64,000 nucleotides of DNA from contig NC_088299.1 of assembly GCF_032854445.1 (NCBI RefSeq), forward strand, positions 62,001 through 126,000, written 5' to 3'. The notes beneath the pieces were generated by a model, which saw nothing but the letters and a program-made list of their open reading frames with translations, had not been told where the DNA came from and did no database searches. This document shows, piece by piece, positions 40,760 to 50,132 of the stretch (position 1 is its first letter; every line of letters begins with the position of its first letter). The translations under genes were made by a program, and so were the position numbers. The DNA is from Liolophura sinensis. Lineage: Eukaryota > Mollusca > Polyplacophora > Chitonida > Chitonidae.

Positions 40760-41738
40760 ATGGCTAGTAAAGTGTCTGCTCGCCTGGCAAATATCTACTA
40801 CAGCCCTCGTGGGTACTGGAAGGGCCGCGCGGCCATCCAGAAACTTTCCACTGCCGCTAAAGTCTCCGAAGATGTGGTCCGGGACTGGCTGGAAAAGCAG
40901 GCTATCCGGCAGATATACTTGCCCCGTCCCCGAAAAATACCGAGGCCTATGTTCGATGTTTCCACGCCGAATGACATCCATCAAGCCGATCTTCTATTTC
41001 TACCACATGATCGGCGAGGCCGGAAGCTGTATAAGTACGCACTGACAGTTGTTGATGTCGCTTCTCGCTACAAGGAGGCGGAACCTCTGGCTATTAAAGA
41101 TTCCAAAGAAATAGCTGATGCTCTCTCCCGCATTTACAAGCGGGGACCCCTGAGCTTCTCCAAGTGGACCCTGGGCGCGAGTTCATGGGTGCAGTGAGCC
41201 AACTGCTGGCCAAACACGATGTCACAGTCCACCGAGGCCGCGTGGATATCCACCAAGACCAAGGCATAGTGGAGCGTTTTAACCGTACTCTGGCTGAGCG
41301 GCTCTTTGGACATCAGTACGCCCAGGAGATGCGCCTCCTCTCCCCCCCCTACCAAGCATCGGTCTACTGAATGGGTGACTCGGCTGCCCTCTGTTGTGGC
41401 CACTCTGAATAACGACACAACAAGACTGGTCGGTAAAAAGACGAAAGACACCATCAAGGCACAAGAGGTGCCACATAAGCCTTCCTCGACGGTTCCAGCT
41501 CGCCCCGTTGGATTTAATGAGCGGAAGATCCCCGAGGGTGTTGGCGTTCGTTATCTCTACCAGCCTGGAGAGCTGAAGGGCGGCCGAAGTCGCGCGACTG
41601 ATCCTGTGTGGTCTCTAGAGATATGTACTATGTAGACGATACGTCGGATGGCCCGCGACGGAGCTTCGTTCGTGAGGAGTTGCTTATAGTGCCTCCTGAT
41701 ACTCAGCTTCCCCCGGATGGGGTTATTTGGCGGTAGTA
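40760..41738 (+). pseudogene. Polinton integrase (retroviral-like DDE), frameshifted
   Basis: The integrase would insert the element. ATG 40760 (MASKVSARLANIYYSPRGYW) opens a frame to 41197. Homology continues in a second frame (VDPGREFMGAVSQLL, DIHQDQGIVERFNRTLAE; to about 41340) and a third (STEWVTRLPSVVATL... GVRYLYQPGELKGG; to about 41625), then RSFVREELLIVPPDTQLPPD to the TAG at 41736-41738. The catalytic residues are in HQADLLFLPHD, VDPGREF and GIVERFN. The C-terminal part matches the conserved integrase tail of Polintons. At least three frame changes make it inactive. Confidence 0.88.
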
Positions 41739-41784
41739 GTTCCTCGATGAGGAGGTCCATCCCAGCCCATTCTGCGGGCGCCGC

Positions 41785-43850
41785 ATCTCTAAGGCCGTAA
41801 GCCAAGGTGTGGACACCATCTTCGGCGATCCAGCGCTTACTATCGAAGGGGGACAGTGAGTCCATAGATATGGTGGCGCTCTGATCGCAGGACGTCCATA
41901 CCGTGACGGAAGATCTTCTTCTCGAAGAGGGCCTCTTTGTACTGCTTATGGCGGATGTGCTTTACCACAACACCCTTTTTCACGCCCTTGGCCTTCTTTA
42001 TGCTGTCTCCGCCGGCCTCCAGAATGGAGTACATCTTGGGACGCAGACCTATGTATTCGCAAACGGCCGCCCCGCTCACTCGTCCTTTATTTTCCCCAAG
42101 ACCTTCACATTTGCTACGCTGTGCTGGGGGTGGTCTTGTGGGTAATCTGAGGTGTCGTACAGGTTTGCATTCTCAGTCATATCCCTGTAAACATCATCAG
42201 TCTAAATCTCGAGTAGCAGACTATCCGTGTCAGTGTAGAGGAGATGGCAGCGCTCTCCGTACTGGGCCTTCATATGGTTGTAGTAGAAGTCGTACATCAG
42301 GTGCTTGGAGAGATCTAGAATACTCATGCCCACGTAGATAAGTCGGTTTAGGACAAGACGGGTCTTGTGCATCTGAATCGCTGCGAGGTCATCATCAAAT
42401 ATGTTCGCCCGTGCGAAGCTCGGGCTGGCTATCAAGCGTCGGAGCTTGTCGTCTTCTCCAGAGCGTACCAGCTTGACGTCCACACGCTTCCGGAGGTTCT
42501 TCATGGTTTTTCCGAAGACCGAGTTGTTCATTAGCTTGTACAGGTCCTTCTCGAATTTACTCGTGGCCGCTTTTCGGAGCTCGGTGTTCATCCTGATATA
42601 GGGTTCCATCCAAGGGCTCTGGGCGAATCTCAGGGCCCTGTGAACCTTTGTCAGGCGCATTCCCAGAGATAGATACAGCTATAGGTTCCGGTAGTGCAGG
42701 ACGTACTGTTCCTTGTTGTGGAGGTTGGGGACCAGCTTTTCGACCTCGGTAGGCGCTTTCTTGCCGAGAAGGCTGTGCTGATAGTCTGACATCCACTCCT
42801 TCTGGACCACAAGACGCTCCGGGGCTAATGGGTAGCTGTTATGTGCGTTATGTAGGTCGGCCGGATACTCTAGGTCGACCTCGAGGATGTAACCAGAAGG
42901 ACTGTCGTGGGGGTGGGTAGCAATCGTTTCACCGAAACGCTGCGCGTCACCTACCCACTGAAAGCCGCCCGTTGGAAGGAACTGACTCATAGCCCAGCCA
43001 TATAGATTATTGGCGTCTAGGTATTGGATGTAGCTGTTTTGGCTTTCGGGGTTGTATCCTTCCACCTGCGGATTATTGGCTTTGGCGTATCGCTTACTTA
43101 CCATGGAGATACCTCCTCGCAACCCCTTCTAAATGAAGAGATGTTGGTCGTAGTCGGTCAACAGCGCATAACACGAGAGACCTGGGCTCGTAAAGTAGTG
43201 AGCAGGGTCCAATCCATACTGCCGTAAACAAGTCTTCCGGAAGGCCTCAAGCACATCGGCTAACAGGAGCACGTCTGTGCGGCAGTAAAGGTCTGTGTAG
43301 TCTCCCAGATTGGTGCAATCAAATACCTTCCATACCTGTTGAGCGTGGATGTAGTCCTCATCGCTTATGCCTCCGACTTTGAGCTTACTGTAGAAAGCCT
43401 CTTTGGGTGGGAGGCTGGACACCCTTGCGCATGAGTAGCTTTCGATTTTCTTCGGCGGGCACATACCGGGCTGTGATGTGAAAAGCTCCAGGTTTGTTGG
43501 CCTCAACCAGATTGTCAAGGGAAGCCGGTAACAATTGAACGTTGTCGATGAAGCGGAGCTGCCCCAGCGAGAAGGAGATGCACTTTACCGTGTTGTTGGG
43601 GACGCAGGAGATGCGGCCCTCCACCTTACTTATGGCTTGCATCAGGAAGTGCCCGTCGTAGCCCCGTAGGTTGTGGAAGACTACTGGTATGACTGTCTTG
43701 GGACCCAGCCGCAACTTTATGTTGCATACGTGATGGGCCGTGCCTCTGTACTTGCCGGTGATATGGCACTGATCGCGCACAGAATCGACGCCTAGAGGCT
43801 TCTCACACACGTGACAGGTTGTGGCGTTCTTCTGGGCCTGTCAGTCTTGG
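41785..43850 (-). pseudogene. Polinton protein-primed DNA polymerase B, fragmented
   Basis: Family B polymerase replicates the element. Open pieces run 43810-43385, 43518-43129, 43122-42679, 42660-42202, 42079-41840 and about 41865-41785. Signatures include CHITGKYRGTAHHVCN, VVFHNLRGYDGHFL (exonuclease), SYIQYLDANNLYGWAMSQF (motif A), MNNSVFGKTMKNLRKR (motif B), LLYTDTDSLLLEI (motif C, DTDS) and LSPFDSKRWIAEDGVHTLAYG (C-terminal). In-frame TAG stops occur at about 43127, 42681 and 42204, at positions where Glu or Gln is expected, and two or more frameshifts are present. The N-terminal part upstream of CHVCEKPLG is missing. Confidence 0.9.
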
Positions 43851-43854
43851 GGAG

Positions 43855-44514
43855 TCATACATAAGAAGAAAGACAGTGTTTAATGAGTAGAAAATCACGC
43901 GTGACAAATGTCAAGCCAAGGTGTTTTTGATCTTCACTAGGCACATAGAAATCGGAGAGCTGTGGCTCTGTGCCCAGCAGCGCGTCGCGTGCATGGCGTG
44001 TAAGAGTTTTGCCCGTGACCCTAGAATACTCGCGGATTGCAGCGTCGACATCCCGGAACATTTGGACAGCGTGGCCCTGGCGGCGGATTTTATCGTTGAT
44101 CCAGTCCAAGCGATCAGTGCGCTTTCGGGCCCATTTTTCCTGGGCGGCTTGGAGCTGCTCTACAGCGCGGTCATGGCGCCTCCGCTCTTGGTCGACACCG
44201 GAACTCCTCAGCATCGAAAACATATAGCTGCTCCCGCTGAAGGCCAAAGAGTTTACGAGGGCGCCGCCCATCATCATTGCGATGGAGGCCATTACTACTG
44301 GATTATATTTGATAGGAAGGAGCCCTTGTTTAATTAGCAGTTCCTTCGAAAACATGGCCAGGCCTACATCTGCAATGAGCATGCCGACGTCACGGGGTGT
44401 TAAGTCCAGCTTCGGGAGGCCGAGACGAGCGTACCCAGTAGCCAGGAGAGAGACCACAGCGGCGTGGTAGGCCGCGTTGACTAGCACTTTTCCGTCATCG
44501 GGTGGAGTAGACAT
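43855..44514 (-). CDS. Polinton-associated protein with hydrophobic N-terminal half, 219 aa
   Basis: The frame from ATG 44514 (MSTPPDDGKVLVNAAYHAAV) is fully open. The N-terminal half is hydrophobic (LVNAAYHAAVVSLLATGYA; VVMASIAMMMGGALVNSLAF), with two or three candidate membrane segments. The C-terminal half is charged and probably helical (QERRRHDRAVEQLQAAQEKW). I recall similar proteins encoded next to the polymerase in other animal Polintons, but I cannot name its function. It is one of very few undamaged frames in this element. It reads toward the polymerase, which ends up about 45 bp downstream. Confidence 0.6.
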   Translation of the reverse strand: MSTPPDDGKVLVNAAYHAAVVSLLATGYARLGLPKLDLTPRDVGMLIADVGLAMFSKELLIKQGLLPIKYNPVVMASIAMMMGGALVNSLAFSGSSYMFSMLRSSGVDQERRRHDRAVEQLQAAQEKWARKRTDRLDWINDKIRRQGHAVQMFRDVDAAIREYSRVTGKTLTRHARDALLGTEPQLSDFYVPSEDQKHLGLTFVTRDFLLIKHCLSSYV

Positions 44515-44547
44515 GCTGCTCTATACAGAAAGGGTCGCGACGTGTAT

Positions 44548-44700
44548 TCAAATGGAGACTCTTTTCTTGCGGCGTGATATCTTTTTGCGGCGTAATATCT
44601 GCACCTCGCGCATGTGCTGTATAGCGGCTGCGTCACACGTGTAGCAACAGTAGCACTGCAAGGCTGCCAACGCCTAATAACGCCAGGGGCGCCCTCCAGT
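44548..44700 (-). pseudogene. Possible small membrane/basic-tail ORF, broken
   Basis: Across one frame change, the minus strand encodes a hydrophobic stretch (RAPLALLGVGSLAVLLLL) followed by a strongly basic tail (LRRKKISRRKKRVSI), ending at a TGA at 44548-44550. A small membrane-anchored basic protein is plausible in a Polinton, but there is no clear ATG and the frame is interrupted. I include it only as a low-confidence remnant. Confidence 0.25.
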
Positions 44701-45013
44701 GGGTGATTTAGTGTGCCTTCGTGTGCTCGACCCGCAGCAACTTTTTGGGGATTTTTCGCAGGGCCGTCATTCTTAGAATCCGCTGTCACCCCCTCCGCTT
44801 CCTTCTAGGACAGCAGTGGTGTTCAAATGAGCAGTGCTTAGCAGTGGTCAGTGCCATGGTTAACTGTGCTAAGTACTTACCATAGCAGTAGTATAGCCAG
44901 CAGCTAGCACTGCTAAGCGCCTGTTCAACAAATGGGTCGGTGGCGTGCTGTGCCATGAGCATTGGTCGATTCTCGGTTGGGATTGGTAGGAGGCAGCTGA
45001 CCGCCCTTACATA
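44701..45013. other. No gene seen; contains an 11 bp inverted repeat
   Basis: No ORF is supported here. GCTTAGCAGTG at 44836-44846 is repeated inverted as CACTGCTAAGC at 44908-44918, in a stretch rich in AGCAGTG-like words. It lies between converging or separated Polinton ORFs and could be a hairpin or just local repeat decay. Confidence 0.4.
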
Positions 45014-45268
45014 TTATCTTAAGAACATACCTCCGAGACCGTCAACCATCCGCGCACCGAGCTTAGCCTCGTACCGGGAGTACAGCCTTTCAACGTCTTC
45101 GTCGCTCATGGCGTCGATGTCAGCGGCTGTTACGTCTTTTCCCAGATATCGCTTCGCCTGCCCACCCACCGCAAGTGCCGTGAGCCCATCCCTGAGCTGC
45201 CGTGCATCATCTTGTTGGCTGGGGTCGGGCTGTTTGCCTGGGTCGGGCTGCTTGCTTGGGCCGGGCTG
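45014..45268 (-). CDS. Small conserved Polinton ORF directly after the ATPase frame
   Basis: This stretch is in the same frame as the packaging ATPase, immediately beyond its TAA (45269-45271). It is open for 84 codons. It starts with a Pro/Gln repeat (QPGPSKQPDPGKQPDPSQQ) and continues with LRDGLTALAVGGQAKRYLGK and AADIDAMSDEDVERLYSRYE, ending LGGMFLR. The second half resembles a small conserved protein I associate with animal Polintons. It has no ATG near the front. Either it was fused to the ATPase and the TAA is a mutation, or its start lies in the upstream region in another frame. Confidence 0.5.
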   Translation of the reverse strand, partial: QPGPSKQPDPGKQPDPSQQDDARQLRDGLTALAVGGQAKRYLGKDVTAADIDAMSDEDVERLYSRYEAKLGARMVDGLGGMFLR

Positions 45269-45952
45269 TTAGCTTCGGCCGGGCTTCTCCTCTACGGCCA
45301 GAATCTCGCCAATTATAAGCTCGTCGGTATCCATGCTTTTTTGGAAAGGGGCGCCTACGTCTAATGTATCAGTCATTAGCAGGAGCCTTGAATGCGGATT
45401 GTTCTTGAGCTTCTGTCGAACCTCTGCCTTTTTGCTCTCGGCCTCGATGATGTGGTTCTCCTCCAGGCATTCGTTGAACGATTGCCGATCTTTGCAGTGG
45501 AATAAAGCCACCCACCTTGTCTACTCGCGAAAGTTATTGAGGACGGCGTTGTATTTCTGAGTGAGGGCCCAGACGCTTTGCTTTGCATGACGGCCCGAGA
45601 AAGCCATGAATGACAGCATTTTTTGTTTCTTCTTCATCGCCTCCAACGCGCTACAATCATCGATGATGTATAGGGTGGGCTCCCCCTCGAACAATCTGTA
45701 GAAAGCTCTCAGACAGTCGTTGAGACGCTATCCGGGGTCAAAACAATAGACCTCAGGGTCAGACAGTATCCATCGCCGCCGGTACGACTCGTTATGCTTA
45801 AGAGTGGGGCACAGGATCACAATGTGATGAAAGAAACCGCGGAAAGGGCCCTCAAGCAGGTCCAGCACGAAGACTGTTTTGCCGCAGTTCGTCTGCCCAC
45901 AGATAATCGCGCAGTGGGCGTCATCAATAAAGCGCGTTGACGAATCTACCAT
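45269..45952 (-). pseudogene. Polinton genome-packaging ATPase, two in-frame TAG stops
   Basis: FtsK/HerA-type ATPases pump the DNA into the virion of Polinton-like viruses. ATG 45952 starts MVDSSTRFIDDAHCAIICGQ; Walker A is GQTNCGKT. The frame then reads GFFHHIVILCPTLKHN... DPEVYCFDPG*RLNDC, LFEGEPTLYIIDDCSA (Walker B region), FSGRHAKQSVWALTQKYN and FRE*TRWVALFHCKDR, ending EILAVEEKPGRS. The two stops, at 45728-45730 and about 45520, are both TAG where Glu and Gln are likely. Apart from these the whole 684 nt are in one frame with no indel, which is unusual in this element. Confidence 0.9.
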
Positions 45953-46737
45953 TCTCGATGTGCAGCCTTGCGTCCATGATCACATTCAGATATACGTTCA
46001 ACACGTCGGGCTCTTCTCTCTCTTTTGTCACCTGTATCGTAATCCCCTCGCTGGCGTTCAGAGTGCGCCTCCCACTGCCATGCAGCTCGTCATCGTCGCT
46101 TGGCCGAAGGTCAAGCCAGAGTGTTTTCACGCCATTTACAGCCCACCCTGACCCTCGCTGCGTCCATTTTTCCAGCACCTCCTGGATGGTGGGGAAGGCC
46201 TTATCTAGAGCCCCGTCAATGTCACCGACCTCTAGGAGGGCCTCCTGTTTGCTGCGGAGTACTGGGCTGGTATACTCTTCACTGCCATCGGCGTTGTCCT
46301 TTCGCAGCTAAACCCTGATGCCTAGTTGGAACTTAACCCCGTTGAGTGCCAGGATCTCTTCTTCTAGCTTCTGGCGAATAATGGCTCGAATTTCTTCTAA
46401 GAAGGCTACGAAGTACGCCCATCTGCGAGACCCGGGGGAGATTCCTTAAGGCCCTGCCGGTGTTAATGAATTCTAGTTTCTTTTCACACTGTATTCCACC
46501 TAGCAATTCATCCAATTCCTCGTTACTGAGGAAGTTCTTGTCTTGCTTCAACTCCTCAATACTTCGGGAGTTCTTGCTGTCTTGCAGCCGCTTCCACTCA
46601 GCCACAGCCGTTTTATGCCTGTCGAGGATCCCCTGCAGTTCTTCCAAGGCAATGCGGGACCGTGGGTACTTAGGCCGCACACCTAGGAGCGCCTCAAACT
46701 CCTCCAGAATTGCTCTGGCCTTTTGATGGTGCTTCAT
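45924..46737 (-). pseudogene. Polinton ORF resembling the N-terminal part of polymerase-associated proteins
   Basis: ATG 46737 starts MKHHQKARAILEEFEALLG. The frame gives a Lys/Glu-rich helical region, and the conserved block AYFVAFLEEIRAIIRQKLEE, then LNGVKFQLGIRV, is in another frame from about 46420. A TAG follows IRV. The frame then continues LRKDNADGSEEYTSPVLRSK, EVLEKWTQRGSGWAVNGVK and ends ENGRFVNALY at 45924. GVKFQLGIRV and QRGSGW are motifs I associate with the N-terminal region of Polinton polymerase proteins. Here it lies 2 kb away from the polymerase, with the ATPase between. It overlaps the ATPase ATG by 29 bp. Function not known. Confidence 0.5.
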
Positions 46738-46767
46738 GGTACGCGCCGATATCTGCGTTATACTTAA

Positions 46768-47283
46768 TTACACCGACTCTCTAATTGTAAATTTCGATAG
46801 CCGCCAGTCGTTTGAACTCGTCCAAGAAAGCCTTGAGCCCCCGCTTCCTTTCACTCGTCTGGACCCTATTATGTCTGCAGGTCATGCAAAGCCGAAATCG
46901 GTTTTTAACGCCCCGACCATAGCTAGTACAAGGCTGGGAGCCAGGACCCTTGCGCAGACGGTATAGGTGAATCCCGCAGTACTCCCCCAGACATCTCTCA
47001 CCACAGAGCTCTGTGGTACCGATGAGAAGCCACCGGCAATTATTGCGATCCTTGGGCATGTTGTTGCCTTGCAGTTTCTTTTCACAATGCATTCCACCTA
47101 GCACTTTATCCAACTTTTTGTTACTGGTTGAGTTCTTGTTGTCTTGCTTCCCAGCCGTTTTATACCTGTCGAAAAACCCCTACAATTCTTCCAAGGCAAT
47201 GCGGGACCGTGGGTACTTAGGCCGCACACCTATGAGCGTCTCATACACCTCCCGTAGTGCTCGTGCTTTTTGATGATGATTCA
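46768..47283 (-). pseudogene. Second, diverged copy of the preceding ORF's N-terminus, with Cys-rich end
   Basis: From 47283 leftwards the sequence parallels 46737-46480: HHQKARA, GVRPKYPRSRIALEEL, then TAG where the other copy has CAG, FDRYKTA, KLDKVLGGMHCEKKL. It then adds a Cys/His-rich segment (NCRWLLIGTTELCGERC, EYCGIHLYRLRKG, LCMTCRHN), probably a zinc-binding domain, ending AAIEIYN near 46781. The first copy lacks this segment. The pair suggests a tandem duplication followed by partial loss. Confidence 0.5.
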
Positions 47284-47495
47284 TTGTATGCGTCGTATAC
47301 CTAATGACGCCGACTTATCTAATAAAAAATTTCGACAGCCGCTATAGAGCCCCTATTGCAACGAGATGGGGCTGGGAGCCCCTATTTGCCAGAATAAGGT
47401 GTTCACGGAATGGGGGGTTTGGACCCTGTTTTTGTTATGGGGAGGGTCCCAAGGGGGAGGGGGTGCGCCAGAACCTATACTCTGTATACTACTAA
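47284..47495. other. Right-end non-coding region of the Polinton
   Basis: G-rich sequence (GGGGAGGGTCCCAAGGGGG) without an ORF, ending CTATACTCTGTATACTACT next to satellite sequence. The sharp change at about 47495 to AACCGCATTCCTCTCCCACC, which is a satellite phrase, marks the element boundary. Confidence 0.55.
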
Positions 47496-48179
47496 CCGCA
47501 TTCCTCTCCCACCAATGGTTCTAACTGTATGGGCGTTTAAAATATGGTCGAAGTGATAATGTTGTGCCCAGCAACGGATTTTTCTCCATAGAAACCAGAG
47601 AAATTTTGCAACTTTTGAACATTTATGGATTGCTTACATTATATTAGGTAATTTGGCAACAGAATTGTGTGCATCAGTGTTGAATTGTAGTTTTCATAAC
47701 ATACTGTATCAAGTACACTATATTTTCTATATACAAATGATGTGAGAAGGGAGTACATGTATAAAAAGCTATTGGGATAGTCTTTAAGTTAGAAGTAACA
47801 CAATTGCTGGGCCAGGTAAATGGTCTTGTACTAAAAAATGGACATGTTCTGGGCTATCAAACGGCAGATTAGTTTCAGCCAAAGCTTTATCAGAGAATTG
47901 ACCAGTCGCGATGGTACAACTACATTGTAGCTGATGTTAATGAGCAAAATAATCAGGAAAACAATTCAAAAAAAAAAAAAGAAAAATTGCTGAAATGAGC
48001 TTGCAAAGATGCTAATCCGACGTATTTTTTAACGAGAAATCGAATGGTGCAAAGCGCATTGCTTTCTGACCAATACTTCTAGCTGTATCGGCGTTTAAAA
48101 TATTGTTGACGTCACAATGGTGTGCCCAACAACGAATTTTTCTCCATAGAAACCAGAGAAATTTTCCATCTTTCAAACA
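47496..48179. repeat. ~550 bp tandem repeat, left part (about 1.2 units)
   Basis: The unit is marked by CTGTATCGGCGTTTAAAAT, GTGCCCAGCAACGGATTTTT, AGAAACCAGAGAAATTTTGC and GACCAGTCGCGATGGTACAC. Anchors at about 47565 and 48121 are 556 bp apart. It was continuous with the repeats at 54095 onward before N6 inserted. Confidence 0.9.
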
Positions 48180-48782
48180 CCCCCGTGGGGTTTCCGGGGT
48201 GATAAGAATAGGACCTCAGCCCTCTAGGCAAGCTTGTCGTAAAAGTCGACTAACCTAGAGCTCTCCTGTGTGAGCCCGGTGAATAGAATAGGCTCACATC
48301 TTCTCGGTTGTGTGAGAGGCAACCGGGGAGCGACCTGTTTGCCGTGGGTTGCGACCCGTAATCTACGAGGACGGGATCCTGGTGGCTGAGGGCGGGTTGG
48401 TCTTGTGAGATCCTCACGCCCAACACGTCACTTTGGCCCTTACTTGGAGAGAGACGGGAGGTCGGATGGGCCCGGTCCGATCAATCGGCTTGGTCATGTC
48501 TTGCCTCTACGTGGTCCCAATTGCCTCAATAACAGCATATCGTTTGGCGAACAAATATTATTTCTGAAATATCGTTTGTAGGACTACGTTTTGAGGCGGT
48601 GGCTTATGGGTCAATCGAGTAGATTGAATTTAACCTTTTGGTATAAATCAATCTGTTCGAGTATACCTCATATGGAATCCTTGGTGTCTTTCCTGCTGGG
48701 TATCCCCAGGTTCAGACATCGCCCTTGTTGGCACTCCGTGGTGGGTGGGGAACATATGGGGTGAACTTCATACATATAAACC
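48180..48782 (+). promoter_or_regulatory. 5' UTR / presumed internal promoter of N6
   Basis: 603 bp with the same two conserved blocks as the other full copies. The GC-rich block begins CCCCCGTGGGGTTTCCGGGG, and the second block contains TCGAGTAGATTGAATTTAAC and GGCACTCCGTGGTGGGTGGG. Confidence 0.6.
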
Positions 48783-50132
48783 ATGTCTACATTAAAAATT
48801 TCTACAAATGTTTCCAATTTATCTAACCGAACTTCCTCTCAGCCGACTTTGTTGCCGTGTGTTGATAAAAAGAGGAAGTTATCTGACTCAATTGATAATG
48901 AACAGGACAGCTGGCCGGCTTTCATTGTTCTCTCAACAAAGAGTGAACAAAAGCCGGCCTCCAAAATTCATCCATTCCTTTTGAAAAGAGCTCTCCAGGG
49001 TGCAGCTGGTACTCTTAAAAACGTTAAAAAGCTGAGATCCGGAGACATTCTCATTGAATGTTTCCGGAGACAACAATCTAAAAATCTGCTGTCATTGAAT
49101 AAAATTTCCGATATACCTGTTTTCGTATCCCCTCACAATTCCCTGAACAGCTGTCAGGGAATAATTCGTGATAGGGATGCTGATATTATTGACTTAACCG
49201 AAGAGGAAATCTGCGAGGAGTTAAAATCACAAGGTGTTGCCAGAGTAAAACGCTTCACTATGAAGAAATCTGGCAATATCATTAAACTAAATACATATCT
49301 TTTGACATTCAATACTACATCTCTTCCGTCATATATCTATATTGGCCCGTATAGGGTTAATGTGGCTTTATATATCCCTAACCCTACACGCTGCTTCACT
49401 TGCCAAAAATTTGGCCATGGCAAGGGCCAATGTAGAAATAAACTGGTTTGTTTCCGGTGCGGCAGTGGGGGTCATGATGGTTTCGATTGCAACAGCATAG
49501 TTAAGTGCTGCAATTGCGGTGGAGATCACATGGCCTCTTCTAGAGACTGTCCACTGTTCGTAAAAGAAAAGCAGATAATCAACCTCAAATTTAAAAACAA
49601 CATATCTTATCAGGAAGCCCGCAGATTGGTCTTGCCTTCTAATTCCTCTCTGCATACTTCGTTCGCCAATGTGGTCAAAAAAGTAGTATCTGTTGCTACT
49701 CAAACTTCTTTGACTTGGCCCATTGGAAACGACAAACCTAGTACCACTTCTTTCAAACTTTCGGCTCAACCTGCGCAAAACACTTGTTCAACCCAGACTA
49801 CTTCAGCAGAACAAATAAAAACAGTAAATAGTATCGAAAAATCTGATAAACCTGAACCTAATGACAGCAACAAATCAAAAAACAAACCTCACAGTAATAA
49901 CAATAAAACTAATAAACCTAGTGGCCCCACAGAGCGTCCCTCTAAGGCCACTAGGGACCCTGTTCAAACTTTTAACAAGTTTGGATTGTTGGAGGACGTT
50001 GGTCCTTCAGCCTCAGATGCGGATGTGATGGATACATCACCCGCACCAGGGAGATCTAACAGCCGATCTCCACGGAAGGGTCGTCCGCGGTCCAAACATA
50101 AAGATAAATCCCCCATACGCCTCCCTCCATAA
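48783..50132 (+). CDS. ORF1 of N6: zinc-knuckle protein, 449 aa
   Basis: ATG 48783 starts MSTLKISTNVSNLSNRTSSQ. A basic patch (DKKRKLSD) follows, then the conserved HPFLLKRALQGAAGTLKNVK block. The three zinc knuckles at about residues 203-256 are CFTCQKFGHGKGQC, CFRCGSGGHDGFDC and CCNCGGDHMASSRDC. A Ser/Asn/Lys-rich linker and a basic C-terminus (GRPRSKHKDKSPIRLPP) follow. By family this is the RNA-binding protein of the element. Complete and undamaged; TAA overlaps the ORF2 ATG. Confidence 0.94.
   Translation: MSTLKISTNVSNLSNRTSSQPTLLPCVDKKRKLSDSIDNEQDSWPAFIVLSTKSEQKPASKIHPFLLKRALQGAAGTLKNVKKLRSGDILIECFRRQQSKNLLSLNKISDIPVFVSPHNSLNSCQGIIRDRDADIIDLTEEEICEELKSQGVARVKRFTMKKSGNIIKLNTYLLTFNTTSLPSYIYIGPYRVNVALYIPNPTRCFTCQKFGHGKGQCRNKLVCFRCGSGGHDGFDCNSIVKCCNCGGDHMASSRDCPLFVKEKQIINLKFKNNISYQEARRLVLPSNSSLHTSFANVVKKVVSVATQTSLTWPIGNDKPSTTSFKLSAQPAQNTCSTQTTSAEQIKTVNSIEKSDKPEPNDSNKSKNKPHSNNNKTNKPSGPTERPSKATRDPVQTFNKFGLLEDVGPSASDADVMDTSPAPGRSNSRSPRKGRPRSKHKDKSPIRLPP

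Larger units (their letters stand above)
40546..47495. mobile_element. Degraded Polinton/Maverick, about 7 kb
   Basis: Integrase (plus strand), protein-primed DNA polymerase B, packaging ATPase and other small ORFs (minus strand) together are diagnostic of Polinton/Maverick elements, which are large virus-like self-replicating transposons. The region is clearly more GC-rich than its neighbours. Almost every gene has stops or frameshifts. Full elements are usually 15-20 kb; no capsid or protease gene is seen, so this is a deletion remnant. The right end reads inward as AGTAGTATACAGAGTATAGG, compatible with the AG start of Polinton terminal repeats. No matching left repeat was found, so the left limit is approximate. 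Confidence 0.85.

Noticed and set aside
41903-42341. Plus-strand ORFs opposite the Polinton polymerase
   Set aside because: They are antisense shadows of the polymerase, whose motifs are unmistakable on the minus strand.
42200-46310. Genuine amber (TAG) recoding in the Polinton as a primary interpretation
   Set aside because: Frameshifts in the integrase and polymerase show general decay, and CAG/GAG-rich coding favours TAG on mutation. It is kept only as a testable oddity.
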